Source of the DNA: an uncultured SAR86 cluster bacterium
Lineage (GTDB): Bacteria > Pseudomonadota > Gammaproteobacteria > Magnimaribacterales > D2472
DNA: 57,127 nt
Reading direction: 5' to 3'
NCBI GenBank assembly: GCA_902627055.1
Contig: CACOHS010000006.1
Location: 1-57,127 of the forward strand
A program made the translations under genes and the position numbers. Under the pieces are notes generated by a model. That model was not told where the DNA came from. It worked only from the letters and a program-made list of their open reading frames with translations, and ran no database searches. Of this stretch, positions 1 through 9,638 are shown one piece after another; the first letter of the stretch is position 1, and each line of letters opens with the position of its first letter.

Positions 1-2
1 CT

Positions 3-374
3 GAAGAACATAAAGTTGAAGATCACGGAATGTTCACCACAACATTTACTAGAGAGTCATGGGGTCTAGGAACCGTTGGACTAAAAATGGTGAATCTACC
101 TCCAAATGGAGGAGAATTCATCATGGTAAATGCATCATGTCCAGTCGATAACAAAAAATCAATCTTAAGATGGTCTATGAGAGTATCAAAAGATATTGAG
201 GATGAATTAGGAATGGCAATTATTGATGGTATAGCTAACGGTGTACTTGATGATATGCCTATCTGGGACAATAAAAGCTATGTTTCTGATCCAATTCTTT
301 GTGATGGAGACGGTCCAATTAATAAATTTCGGAAATGGGTCAGCCAGTTTTATTCTGAGCCATTGCAAAACTGA
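3..374 (+). CDS. Rieske-type aromatic/steroid ring oxygenase, C-terminal fragment (cut by window start)
   Basis: The reading frame is open from base 3, upstream of the first ATG at 30, so the gene starts outside the window and only about the last 123 residues are seen. The C-terminal pattern with IWDNKSY followed by LCDGDGPI, a KFRKWVSQFY helix and a short tail matches the catalytic-domain end of KshA/DAF36-like Rieske mononuclear iron oxygenases, which hydroxylate steroids and other ring compounds with electrons from a separate reductase. The Rieske cluster ligands and the iron 2-His-1-carboxylate site are not in view. The nearby Old Yellow Enzyme-like and SnoaL-like genes would suit ring or terpenoid catabolism, but this is inference. 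It could also be a different ring-hydroxylating oxygenase alpha subunit. Confidence 0.72.
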   Translation, partial: EEHKVEDHGMFTTTFTRESWGLGTVGLKMVNLPPNGGEFIMVNASCPVDNKKSILRWSMRVSKDIEDELGMAIIDGIANGVLDDMPIWDNKSYVSDPILCDGDGPINKFRKWVSQFYSEPLQN

Positions 375-377
375 TCT

Positions 378-959
378 TTGGCAAAGGTCCACTTTTTCTA
401 CTCAACCATGAATGCTGGTAAATCTACTGCCTTGCTTCAATCTAATTACAATTATCTTGAAAGAGGAATGAAGACTCTATTGTTTCTTCCTAAAATTGAT
501 GCTGAAAAAAATAATGGAAAAATTCATTCAAGGATTGGATTGAAAGCTGATGCAGTAGCAGTTGATAGCGATTTCAATTTTTTTAATCATGTTTCTCAAA
601 AACAAATGGAGAAATCGATTGAATGCATTTTAATTGATGAGGTTCAATTTCTATCAAGAGATCAAATTAGGCAGATATGTAAAGTCAGTGATGAGCTGAA
701 CATTCCGGCCATGTGTTACGGAATACGCACTGATTTTCAGGGCACTCTTTTTGATGGAAGCTCTGAATTACTTGCTCTTGCAGATAACCTGATTGAATTA
801 AAAACAGTTTGTTATTGTGGAAGAAAAGCAACTATGGTGGTTAGGCTAGATGAAAATGGAAAAGTTGTTAAAGATGGAGATCAGATTAAAATTGGTGGTA
901 ATGATTCATATAAAGTATTGTGCAGAAAACACTTCAGGGAACTCACTCAATTAATTTAA
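378..959 (+). CDS. tdk: Thymidine kinase
   Basis: This gene phosphorylates thymidine to dTMP with ATP in the pyrimidine salvage pathway. The 193-residue protein follows the E. coli type II enzyme along most of its length. It has the P-loop STMNAGKST at residues 10-18, the Walker B-like LIDEVQF near residue 90, the CYGIRTDF segment, and a zinc ribbon made of CYCGRK and LCRKHF. The start is a TTG at 378, because the family begins only nine or ten residues before the P-loop and no suitable ATG exists. It lies 3 nt after the Rieske gene stop, so the two are probably co-transcribed. It converges with the SnoaL-like gene across only 6 nt. Confidence 0.96.
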   Translation: MAKVHFFYSTMNAGKSTALLQSNYNYLERGMKTLLFLPKIDAEKNNGKIHSRIGLKADAVAVDSDFNFFNHVSQKQMEKSIECILIDEVQFLSRDQIRQICKVSDELNIPAMCYGIRTDFQGTLFDGSSELLALADNLIELKTVCYCGRKATMVVRLDENGKVVKDGDQIKIGGNDSYKVLCRKHFRELTQLI

Positions 960-965
960 ATCGAA

Positions 966-1508
966 CTATCGTTCTCCTCTTTTAAAATTTTTAAGATATG
1001 TATACGAAGGGTCATTAGAATTTGGAGTTCCTATGTTAGCCCCCTCAATCATTGGATGTATTAAGTTTACTTTTGATGGATCTGCCACATATGCCCAATC
1101 TGCATCAACAGCTCTACTAGAAAACTTCCATACATTATTTCTTTTTTCATATTCATCAAAATATCTTCCGCCAATCAGTACATCGAAACTACCAGAATCC
1201 GAGAGAACTTGATGAAATGCAATTATATATGTCTCTCCTTCTGCATAAGCTCCTTTAAGTTTAATATTGTGAGTAGTAACATTATGATGAAGGATGCTCA
1301 TGGGTTTTTGAATCTCAGGCAACATATCAATAAACTCCATTGCTTTTCCCTTAAAAAAAGATCCATGATCATCAAAAGCGTCTTCATGGTAAAGACTGCG
1401 CATTAATTCATTGTCGTGCCGATCAGCAGCTCTACAATAGATGTTCACAAGCTCTCTTATTGCATCTTTATCAATAATTTCTTGGATTTTAGTATTAATA
1501 TCATTCAT
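966..1508 (-). CDS. SnoaL-like (NTF2-fold) protein
   Basis: A 180-residue cytoplasmic protein with no signal peptide. The N-terminal helix IRELVNIYCRAADRHD followed by LYHEDAFDDHGSF, then ILHHNVTTHNIKL and later AYAEGETYIIAFH, is the pattern of the SnoaL-like/NTF2 fold, which includes polyketide cyclases, scytalone dehydratase-like enzymes and small ring-modifying proteins. The specific substrate cannot be read from the sequence. The ATG at 1508 has a good ribosome binding site, GAGGA, 5 nt upstream. The gene is divergent from the flavin oxidoreductase, with only 14 nt between the two start codons. A role in the same pathway as that enzyme is likely but inferred. Confidence 0.8.
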   Translation of the reverse strand: MNDINTKIQEIIDKDAIRELVNIYCRAADRHDNELMRSLYHEDAFDDHGSFFKGKAMEFIDMLPEIQKPMSILHHNVTTHNIKLKGAYAEGETYIIAFHQVLSDSGSFDVLIGGRYFDEYEKRNNVWKFSSRAVDADWAYVADPSKVNLIHPMIEGANIGTPNSNDPSYTYLKNFKRGER

Positions 1509-1522
1509 AATTTTCCTCGTAA

Positions 1523-3475
1523 ATGAAAACTACCCAACAATATAAATCATTATTTTCTCCATTCAAAATTAATGAACTTGAATTCAAAAATAGGATTTTA
1601 CTTGCTCCTATGGGAGATAATCTTTGTAACAAGGATGGTTCAATTTCAAAAAAACAGGAAAATTATTTTCTAGCCAGAGCCGAGGGAGGATGCGCAGGAA
1701 TAATACTTGGCTCGGTAGGTGTCAGTAGACCAGCTGGGCAAGCGACTCCACTTGAGTTATCACTGGCATCCGATAGTTTAATTAAAAAATATAAGAAATT
1801 TGTAAAGTTAATGCATAAGAATGATTGCAAGGTCATTGCTCAAATTAAACATGCAGGATCTAAAGCAGCATATGCTGCATCAATAGGCGTCCCTTTTCTA
1901 GTTCCATCACTAAAAGAAATGTCCTCTAAAGATATCGAGCATGGAAGAAATATGGTTGAGAAATTAACTCCAGAAGAAATGAATGCGTTCGTATCAAATC
2001 TAAAGGGTGCAGGAAACTTTAAAGTCATGGATTCAGAAGATATCAGAAAAGTAATTAATCAATTTAAATATGCCGCTGAAAGAGCATATAAAGCTGATCT
2101 TGACGGAATTGAAATACATGCGGGGCATGGATACATAATCTCTAGTTTTCTCTCTAAGGCAACAAATTTAAGAACAGATCAATATGGTGGCTCATTAGAA
2201 AATAGAATGAGACTTTTAGATGAAATTATTGATGCAATAAGGACTAAGGTCCCAAGAAATTTTCCAATTATTGTTCGGCTAGATGGAGAAGAAATCAACA
2301 TTAAGAATGGCCTCACTACCTCTGAGACATGCAGGATTGCAAAGCATATTGAATCTAAAATTGATGCAATTCACGTAAGCAGCTATGCAAATCCAGCCTC
2401 TGGACCAGATTTTACCAAGGCACCTTTAAATCATAAGAAAGAAGGTTTTATGAAGGTAACAAGTTTAATTAAAAATGCTGTTAAGATTCCAATTATTGCA
2501 GTAGGTAGAATTGAACCAGAAAAAGCAGATGGATATATATCTGAAGGAAAATTTAATTTTCTTGCCATGGGAAGAAAGCTATTAGCAGATGCTAATCTCC
2601 CAAATAAATTAAAAAATAACAAACTGCATCATGTTAAACCATGCCAATATTCCTATGAATGTGTAAGTAGAATCTTTCTAAACGGACAAATGGTATGTGC
2701 ATCCGATGTTGGCTTAGGAAAGAAAGATAAGAATTATTCAAAAAGAAAGCTAATTATCGTTGGGGCTGGTCCTGCTGGGCTAGAGCTAGCACTTCAAGCA
2801 GCGAAAAGAAATATAAAAGTTTCTATATATGAAAAGCAAGAGTTTATTGGAGGTAATTTAATTGGAGCATCGTTAATATATAAGCCCTATAGGGAATTAT
2901 TAAATTACTATCAAGCTTCTATTAAAAATAAACTAATTGATCTGCATTTAAAAACAGAATTGTTATTGGTTGATATTGAAAAAGAATTTTTGAATGATCA
3001 AGATATAATTATTGCTTCAGGTGGAGTTCCATGCTCCTCTATTTCCAACGCCGTCAATATCCAATCTTGGTTAAATCCAATTATTATAGATAATAAGGGT
3101 GATATTGATTCTGTAGAATTAGCAATAAAAGAGAAAAAATATAACAATTGTGCCATCCTTGGGACAGATACCATCCAGCTTCATCTGGCTGCTTTTTTAA
3201 ATTCAATAGGAATAAATGTTAGTTTGGTTAGGAATAGTAAAGTGATTGGAGGCTCAATGCCAGTGGTTTTGAGATGGAAAGTTCTTGATGAATTAGCTGA
3301 TCATGTGCCTGTAATATCTGAAAAGGAATACGTAGATAGAGAATTTGATATTACGTTTGATGCTATGTTTGAATCAAAAACAAATCTCAGCAAATTCGAC
3401 ACCATTGGTGATTCTAAACATGGACTGGCATACATACCCCAGACTACAAAAGATGCAGTAAAATATTTTAAATAG
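1523..3475 (+). CDS. Old Yellow Enzyme-family flavin oxidoreductase (2,4-dienoyl-CoA reductase / trimethylamine dehydrogenase-like)
   Basis: A 650-residue two-part enzyme. Residues 1-360 form a TIM barrel of the NADH:flavin oxidoreductase family, with LFSPFKINELEFKNRI, ILLAPMG, the HAGHGY active-site strand near residue 200 and RTDQYGGSLENR. Residues 410-650 form a Rossmann domain beginning IIVGAGPAGLELAL. Between them, where FadH and trimethylamine dehydrogenase carry four cysteines for a 4Fe-4S cluster, the sequence reads CQYSYEC and then a further Cys 12 residues on. Compared with the trimethylamine dehydrogenase spacing, the second ligand is Ser. The cluster may be altered or have an unusual ligand. 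The substrate is unknown; enoyl-CoA or enone reduction is the family norm. Confidence 0.85.
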   Translation: MKTTQQYKSLFSPFKINELEFKNRILLAPMGDNLCNKDGSISKKQENYFLARAEGGCAGIILGSVGVSRPAGQATPLELSLASDSLIKKYKKFVKLMHKNDCKVIAQIKHAGSKAAYAASIGVPFLVPSLKEMSSKDIEHGRNMVEKLTPEEMNAFVSNLKGAGNFKVMDSEDIRKVINQFKYAAERAYKADLDGIEIHAGHGYIISSFLSKATNLRTDQYGGSLENRMRLLDEIIDAIRTKVPRNFPIIVRLDGEEINIKNGLTTSETCRIAKHIESKIDAIHVSSYANPASGPDFTKAPLNHKKEGFMKVTSLIKNAVKIPIIAVGRIEPEKADGYISEGKFNFLAMGRKLLADANLPNKLKNNKLHHVKPCQYSYECVSRIFLNGQMVCASDVGLGKKDKNYSKRKLIIVGAGPAGLELALQAAKRNIKVSIYEKQEFIGGNLIGASLIYKPYRELLNYYQASIKNKLIDLHLKTELLLVDIEKEFLNDQDIIIASGGVPCSSISNAVNIQSWLNPIIIDNKGDIDSVELAIKEKKYNNCAILGTDTIQLHLAAFLNSIGINVSLVRNSKVIGGSMPVVLRWKVLDELADHVPVISEKEYVDREFDITFDAMFESKTNLSKFDTIGDSKHGLAYIPQTTKDAVKYFK

Positions 3476-3479
3476 TACT

Positions 3480-4559
3480 CTAAATTTCTAAAGACTCTTT
3501 TACGCCAGGATGTATAACTTTTCCATCTTGAATATTTAATCCATTAAATAAATATTCATTTTCATTTAATGCTTTGGTTATTCCCTTTTCTGCAATTTCC
3601 TGAATAAATGGTAAGGTGGCCTTATTGAGTGCATTAGAGGCAGTTAGTGGAACAGCTCCTGGCATATTGGTTACACAATAATGCAGAATACCATCTTGAA
3701 TAAAAGTTGGATCATCATGATTGGTAGGTTTGCTCGTCTGGAAGCATCCTCCTTGATCTATTGAGATATCAACCATTACGCTTCCATTAACCATCTCTTG
3801 CAACATATCTTTAGTAATTACCTTCGGAGCTTCTTTGCCGACAACATAAACAGAACCAATTACAAGATCAGACACACTGATTGCATCCTGAATTGAATCA
3901 GGGGTTGATAATATATAATCAACATTCTCATCTCCATATACATTTTTCAAATCATTGAGCACTGATTGATCTCGGTCAATAATTTTTACTACTGCGTTAT
4001 TTAGTATTGCTTTTGCAATTGCTTCTTTTCCTGCTACACCTGCACCAATTACTGTTACTACTCTTGGATCAATATTGCTGATTAATGTGCCTCTTCCTTT
4101 GTTAGGCTTAAGCAGATGATATGAGCCAACAACCATACTTAATTGACCGGCGATAGCGCTCATAGGGGCCAACAAGGGTAGTGAGCCATCTGGTGCCGTA
4201 ACAGTTTCATAAGCAATTCCAGTGATGCCAGTTTCAAGCAATTTCTTAGCTTGGGAAGAGTTCCCTGCCAAATGAAGATATGTAAATAAAGTAAGATCAT
4301 CTCTTAAAAATTCCAGTTCCTCTTGAACTGGTTCTTTCACTTTAATGATTAAATCTGTTACACAAAAAACTTCTCCAGCATCCTCAAGAATAGTTGCGCC
4401 AGATTTACGATATAAATCATCAGAATAACCGATCGATTGTCCTGCATTAGATTGCACATAAATTGAATGACCGAGTTTAGATAAGTGCTTAACTGAATCA
4501 GGAGTGAGGCCTACCCTGTTTTCATTATTTTTTACTTCTGCTGGTACTCCAATTTTCAT
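3480..4559 (-). CDS. ald: Alanine dehydrogenase
   Basis: NAD-dependent oxidative deamination of L-alanine to pyruvate and ammonium, reversible, in the cytoplasm. The 359 residues span the whole family (usual length about 370). Visible hallmarks are MKIGVPAEVKNNENRVGLTP at the N-terminus with the substrate-binding Arg, the IIKVKEP Lys, the YLHLAGN His near residue 96, the nucleotide-binding VTVIGAGVAGKEA near residue 170 and DISIDQGGC with the catalytic Asp. It stands 100 nt downstream of the M16 peptidase gene on the same strand, which fits a role in burning amino acids released from peptides. It converges with the flavoprotein gene 4 nt away. Confidence 0.96.
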   Translation of the reverse strand: MKIGVPAEVKNNENRVGLTPDSVKHLSKLGHSIYVQSNAGQSIGYSDDLYRKSGATILEDAGEVFCVTDLIIKVKEPVQEELEFLRDDLTLFTYLHLAGNSSQAKKLLETGITGIAYETVTAPDGSLPLLAPMSAIAGQLSMVVGSYHLLKPNKGRGTLISNIDPRVVTVIGAGVAGKEAIAKAILNNAVVKIIDRDQSVLNDLKNVYGDENVDYILSTPDSIQDAISVSDLVIGSVYVVGKEAPKVITKDMLQEMVNGSVMVDISIDQGGCFQTSKPTNHDDPTFIQDGILHYCVTNMPGAVPLTASNALNKATLPFIQEIAEKGITKALNENEYLFNGLNIQDGKVIHPGVKESLEI

Positions 4560-4660
4560 GGGAATAATTTAGCAGATTGTTAGAGACATTTGTAAAAAAG
4601 GAATCATAAAAAACTTGCATAAAGCATAGTTATGAAAAAAATTATATTAAATTTTAAAAA

Positions 4661-7477
4661 TCAAAAATTTTCCCATGAAAAATAAGACGTATCACGAAAA
4701 TCATTTCCTCGAATCTGAACAGTAACATTCATGAATTCACCATCAATTATGAATTTGTTGTTAAGATTTACGAGATCTTTTCGAGTTGTATTTGAAATAT
4801 GATTAGCAAGTGTCTTCTTGGTGTCAAATTTATAATTTCCTTCTTCCCAGTCATTAATCAAAGAAGAGACTTCTACATATATGTTTTCTGGCTTTTGATT
4901 AAGATCTTCTAACAGTGCTGTTTTTACATTTTTTATTGTCTTGCTGTCAACATTCTCAAGTGCTGCAGCAAAACCATATTGAAACTCCATCATTTTTTCT
5001 TTTAAATCTTGAAGCTCCGTGTTATCACTTACTATAGTCATGCCAATTACTGGATATTTATGAATCTCATAATCTAAGCTAAAAACTGAATATCCAAGTT
5101 GTTGATTAGATCGTAGTTCATTAAAAAATGAAGGGCTGAATAATTTATTGATCATTGAAAATTGAGCTTCAACCTGAAGAGATTGTTCAGGATAAATATA
5201 AATATCTGTCATACCAACACCATCTTTAGGAGTACTAATCTTAGTAATTTTTCCAGTTCCAGGTGTAACCTTAAAATTGTTTTCCATCCTCCAAGGAGAT
5301 TGTTGAGAAGTCTCTCCATATATATCACGCATCTCTTTAGCAAAATTTATAATTTTATCTGGGCTCTCAATGCCGTGAGAAAAATATCAATGAATATTGA
5401 TGATAAATATTCTTCATGAAATTTTGTAAGCCCTTCCAAGGTTGCCTGATCTAAGGCAGCCGATATTTCTTTTTTTGAGAAAAAAAATGGTCCCTGCTTA
5501 GTTGCTGTTGCAGCATAGTAGCTTAGTTGAGCAGAAATACCTTGCTCTGAAATACTGTCAAACGAATCTCTTAATGCCTTAACTCCATCTTTCAAATCAC
5601 GCTCAGTATATTGAAAATTTGCAAATTTAGATAAAAGATCTGAAGCATATTTTATTTGAGTTGATGTCCTGCCAAGTAATCCAAAGGTTGCATTGCCCTC
5701 AGTGTCGTAATTAGCAAATATATTTACACCATTTCGTTGACGAGCTCTTTGAAGAATCAATCGATGTTTTTTTTCTAAAGACTGCATTTGATATGAAAGC
5801 ATATGTTAAATTTTCTGCGCTTTTAGAAGGAATGGATGATTTTAAATTAATAACTAAAACGCCCTCTCTACCCATAAAATTTTGAGTGTGGGATAAAAAT
5901 GCTTGGACGCCTTTCTGATCATAAACTTTTTTCGGTGTATCGTATTGGCCTGATGAAGTAAATAACAGTTCTTCTGAATCATCGAGATTAATCACTTGAG
6001 GCTCGGGTAAGCTAAGGTCTGCAAACAAAAGATTTGAATTATAGTCATTAAAATTTAAATCAGTGACACGATAGCCCCCATCTGCATATTTTAGATCTAC
6101 CAAAATTTCTTCATCAGGACTTATATGATAAATTCGTGCAGTTTGAGGAGTCATTTTTGATAAAACATTTTCTATAGCACTAGAATCATAATCAGACGTA
6201 ATGTAAGAATAATCGATGATATGTTTAAGAGGAACATCATAAATACTGAAAGCAAATTGAACAGCTAAGCTCAAAGCCTCAGGAGCAGTGTAGTCTTCAA
6301 ACTGAATTTGGTTAATTCCTGCCAGTTCATCAAAAAATTCTTTTTTAATGCCGCTATCTTTAATTAAATCAATATAACGAAAAGTGTTTTCAATAATGGT
6401 ATCTTTATTATCAAGGCCCTTATCAGTCAGTGTATAAGAAATGAAAGCTGAGCCATCAGCACCCCAAAGAATTGGATCAATGCTAGCTGATCCACTTTCT
6501 ATTAAACCCTCTTCATTTAGAAAGCTCATTAGGGAATTGGGCTCCTGGGAATTCAACAGCATCTCAATGTATTCATTTGGTTTGGATCGCCACATTGAAC
6601 TGTTATTATCAACAGGGAATTCCATTACAAGCTGAGGGGCTTTTACCTTGCTTTTTATATAAATGTTCTTACCTAAATCTTCTAATCTATATGAATTTAC
6701 TAATGTTATTGGGCGTTCAACATTATTATTTTTGATCTTTGAGAAATATTTGGTGGCTAATTTTTTAAGTTCATTTGGACTCTGTTTACCCACCAATACA
6801 AGCTTCATAAGATTAGCAGAATAAAACTCCTCATAAAAATTTTTTAAATATTCAAGAAGTTCTGACTCATCAGTTGATAGAGTATCTTTATTTCCCACAC
6901 CCAACTTCAATCTTGGATGATCAGGATTTCCGGTATTAGCAGCTGTCCTTTGTTGAATAAATGCATCACTTTGTCTACTAAGTAGCCATTCTGAATTGAC
7001 CGCATTAATCTCCTTGCCAACCATAGTAGGATCAAACAGAGGATCTTTAACTGATGAGCTGAGTCTATCTAAAGCAGCGGGAAATTGTGAACTGTTAATT
7101 GAAAACAAATAAGTTGTTTGCTCTAAAGCAGTAAAGGCATTGGTATTACCACCATTTTCTTGAATAAACTGCATATATTCATTTGGTTTTGGATATTTTT
7201 TTGATCCCATAAATAACATATGCTCAAGGAAATGAGCAATTCCCTGAGCATTATCGGGATCTTGAAGTTGACCAACGCCAACGCTCAAGGTTGCTGCAGA
7301 AGTGACTAAATCAGGATCACTTACCGTTATTACTTCTATTCCATTTTTAAGGGTAAAGATATTGTATGTCCTTTGATCTGATGGGCTCTTGTTAACTGAA
7401 TCATCTGCAAAAACATCTCGCTCAAATGCAAAAGTAAAAGTAAATATTAAAATTAAATGGAATAAATATTTTTTCAT
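4661..7477 (-). pseudogene. M16 family zinc peptidase (protease III / insulysin-like), interrupted by two compensating frameshifts
   Basis: Read through both breaks, this is a 938-residue insulinase-family peptidase with a signal peptide (MKKYLFHLILIFTFTFAF...FA) and the inverted zinc motif HFLEH at residues 82-86, normal for periplasmic protease III-like enzymes that degrade peptides. The frame breaks first at an A8 run (bases 5767-5774); seven A's would continue cleanly from VFRKK into HRLILQRA. It returns to the first frame near 5380-5384, where one extra base would give IDIFSHGIESPDK. The intact pieces are 5711-7477, 5347-5802 and 4661-5332. Overall length and conserved content outside the breaks argue for sequence indels rather than old decay. 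Real inactivation remains possible. Confidence 0.85.
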
Positions 7478-7544
7478 AATTAAAATTTTAAATAATTTTA
7501 TAAGTAAAGTGTACTTTACAATTAGTTAATTTGCATAGTTAATG

Positions 7545-9638
7545 TCAATCTACCCATTGCATTGGTACTTGTTGTTGAGGATTGAAAACATTTTGAGGCC
7601 CATAAGCAGGAAAAGCCTTTGCAGCCATATCTATTTGTTTTTGCGAAATGAATTCACTTTCTGTTAATTGAAAAACATCTAAGCCTCTTACAATTTCAGT
7701 TGCATAAATTTTTCCACGATAATAGTAAACAGACCAGTAACCACCGGTAATTAAATTTTCTTCATCGATTGGTCCTCTATCAAAGTACCCAATTTCAATA
7801 GGATTATTAGAATCAGTAAAATCCATCAACGATATGCCGCCTTGATACCAAGCTTGAATAAAAATATCTCTGCCAGGGACAGGAATGATTGAGCCATTAT
7901 GAGCAACACAATTTTCAGATTCTTTCTGAGGAGCTGGCATTTTGTAATGACTCTGAAAAAGTAATTTTTTTTCAACTATGTCATATACAGCATTGGCTCC
8001 CCAATTCAACGGATCCCATGCTCTGCACCTAGGCCTTCCTCCGCCACCCCATTCATCTGTAAAAACTACTTTTGTTCCATCGTTATTAAATGTTGCTGAG
8101 TGCCAGTAAGCGAAACCAGAATCTGTAACTACATCTAATCTCTTAGGATTATATGGATCAGATATATCAAACAGGATCCCATTTCCTGAACATGCTCCTG
8201 CAGCAATATTTGCGGATGGAAATACTGTAATGTCGTGACATTGATCAGTTCGTGATGTTCTTTGAGTATCATCACCATGATCGCCTCCTCGCCAAAGACC
8301 AGCCAAGACTCCGCTTTCATCATCAGCAAAAACAGTAGGGCTACTTACAATTCTAGATTTCTCAGGATGCTGAATTGGAATTTCAATAATATCAATCCTA
8401 AATAATGCAGTTCTGTTATCCCCCGGTATATCTTCAAAACAAGACTCTAATTCTTCTTGATCACGAACATTGGAGGTCCCAGAATTATAGACAATTATCT
8501 TTTGTTGATCAGAGCTCATACTTACCACAGAATGTGTGTGAGAGCCTCTGCAGGTTTGTACAAGGCCAACTTGTTGAGGTTTTAATAGATCGGAAATATC
8601 GAAGATTCTAATACCTCTAAATCTTTCTTCTGATGGCTCAGAATTAACTCCCTGTAAACCACAATCAACTCTGCCTCTATTTTGTTCAACTGACATGATT
8701 AATAAGTCTCCAACAATAGAAACGTCACCTTGTCCGCCTGGACAGATTATGGATGATTTAAGCTGAGGTATACCCATGTTATCTAATTCATATATGTTGA
8801 ACCCATGGTAGCTACCTGCAACAAGTATATTATCTTTAAACGCCATGTCGGTGTTTGAAAAACTAAGCATTGGATATCTATTATTTCTTGATTTCTGTTC
8901 AATTGATTTTGGTTCATCGGCATCATCGGAATCTTCATTAACTGTATCTTGAGGCCTTAACTCCATAGGATTACTTGGGTCAAAAAAACCAACAGGTTTC
9001 TTGAGTGAAATTAATTTTTCAAGATTGTATATAGCCTCATCTGCATGATATAAACCTGCTGAAAGATTAGCTCTAGGGTCATTAGATAACCCAATTAATA
9101 GACCGTTCATTCTTTCAATCTCAATTGCTTGATCATTTGTTAAATCAGCAACAAATTCGTTAAGAGTGGGATCATAGGCTGAACCAGATTGATCTCTTAA
9201 ATCTTCAACCATTTCAATTGCTCCGTCATGGTGATGAATCATTAACCTTAAAAATAGTCTATCAAAATCGACGCCATTGCTTTCTTTGAGTAGGTTGATT
9301 TCTTCGGGTGATGCCATTCCTGCCATCTTCATCATTTTATGATTATGCATGTGATGAATGGGCTCATTCCTGTCCTGAAGCCAACTCTTCATAAACAACA
9401 TCTCATCTTCTTGTGATGAACCAATCCTTCCTGCTAAATCAAGTATGTTTTCTGAATTAGTTCTAGATGTTGCTAATCTAGACATGAGCAAAGCCTGATC
9501 ATGATGAGTAATCATCATTTGTAAAAAATGAACATCATGGGAGTTATAGCTGGTGTCGGCTATTGCAATTGCTTTTTGCTCATTTATTTCAATTGAAGAA
9601 TTGCCAGGTGCGCTGGGAAGAATAATCGGTGCACTCAT
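7545..9638 (-). CDS. DUF305 domain plus LVIVD-like beta-propeller protein, exported
   Basis: The 697-residue readable frame begins with a DUF305 (ferritin-like) region containing two His-rich helices, FLQMMITHHDQALLMS near residues 39-53 and FLRLMIHHHDGAIEMV near 129-143, with a Met/His-rich linker HHMHNHKMMKMAGM. Such residues suggest metal, perhaps copper, binding. Residues 250-690 look like repeated LVIVD-type propeller blades (NILVAGSYHGFNIYEL, IRIFDISDLLKPQQVG, GISLMDFTDSNNPIEIG). No ribosome binding site precedes the ATG at 9638. An out-of-frame ATG at 9687 would supply a signal peptide if one base of a T7 run (in coding sense) were absent, so the true protein is probably about 713 residues and exported. 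Function is unknown. Confidence 0.78.
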   Translation of the reverse strand: MSAPIILPSAPGNSSIEINEQKAIAIADTSYNSHDVHFLQMMITHHDQALLMSRLATSRTNSENILDLAGRIGSSQEDEMLFMKSWLQDRNEPIHHMHNHKMMKMAGMASPEEINLLKESNGVDFDRLFLRLMIHHHDGAIEMVEDLRDQSGSAYDPTLNEFVADLTNDQAIEIERMNGLLIGLSNDPRANLSAGLYHADEAIYNLEKLISLKKPVGFFDPSNPMELRPQDTVNEDSDDADEPKSIEQKSRNNRYPMLSFSNTDMAFKDNILVAGSYHGFNIYELDNMGIPQLKSSIICPGGQGDVSIVGDLLIMSVEQNRGRVDCGLQGVNSEPSEERFRGIRIFDISDLLKPQQVGLVQTCRGSHTHSVVSMSSDQQKIIVYNSGTSNVRDQEELESCFEDIPGDNRTALFRIDIIEIPIQHPEKSRIVSSPTVFADDESGVLAGLWRGGDHGDDTQRTSRTDQCHDITVFPSANIAAGACSGNGILFDISDPYNPKRLDVVTDSGFAYWHSATFNNDGTKVVFTDEWGGGGRPRCRAWDPLNWGANAVYDIVEKKLLFQSHYKMPAPQKESENCVAHNGSIIPVPGRDIFIQAWYQGGISLMDFTDSNNPIEIGYFDRGPIDEENLITGGYWSVYYYRGKIYATEIVRGLDVFQLTESEFISQKQIDMAAKAFPAYGPQNVFNPQQQVPMQWVD

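Noticed and set aside
5380-5774. Programmed ribosomal frameshifting in the M16 gene
   Set aside because: It would need a +1 and a separate -1 event in one message, with no slippery-site and structure pair that I can recognise; homopolymer error is simpler.
8135-8611. Small antisense ORFs inside the DUF305, TonB receptor, lon, tig and other large genes
   Set aside because: They lie in other frames of strongly conserved proteins, without ribosome binding sites or recognisable domains.
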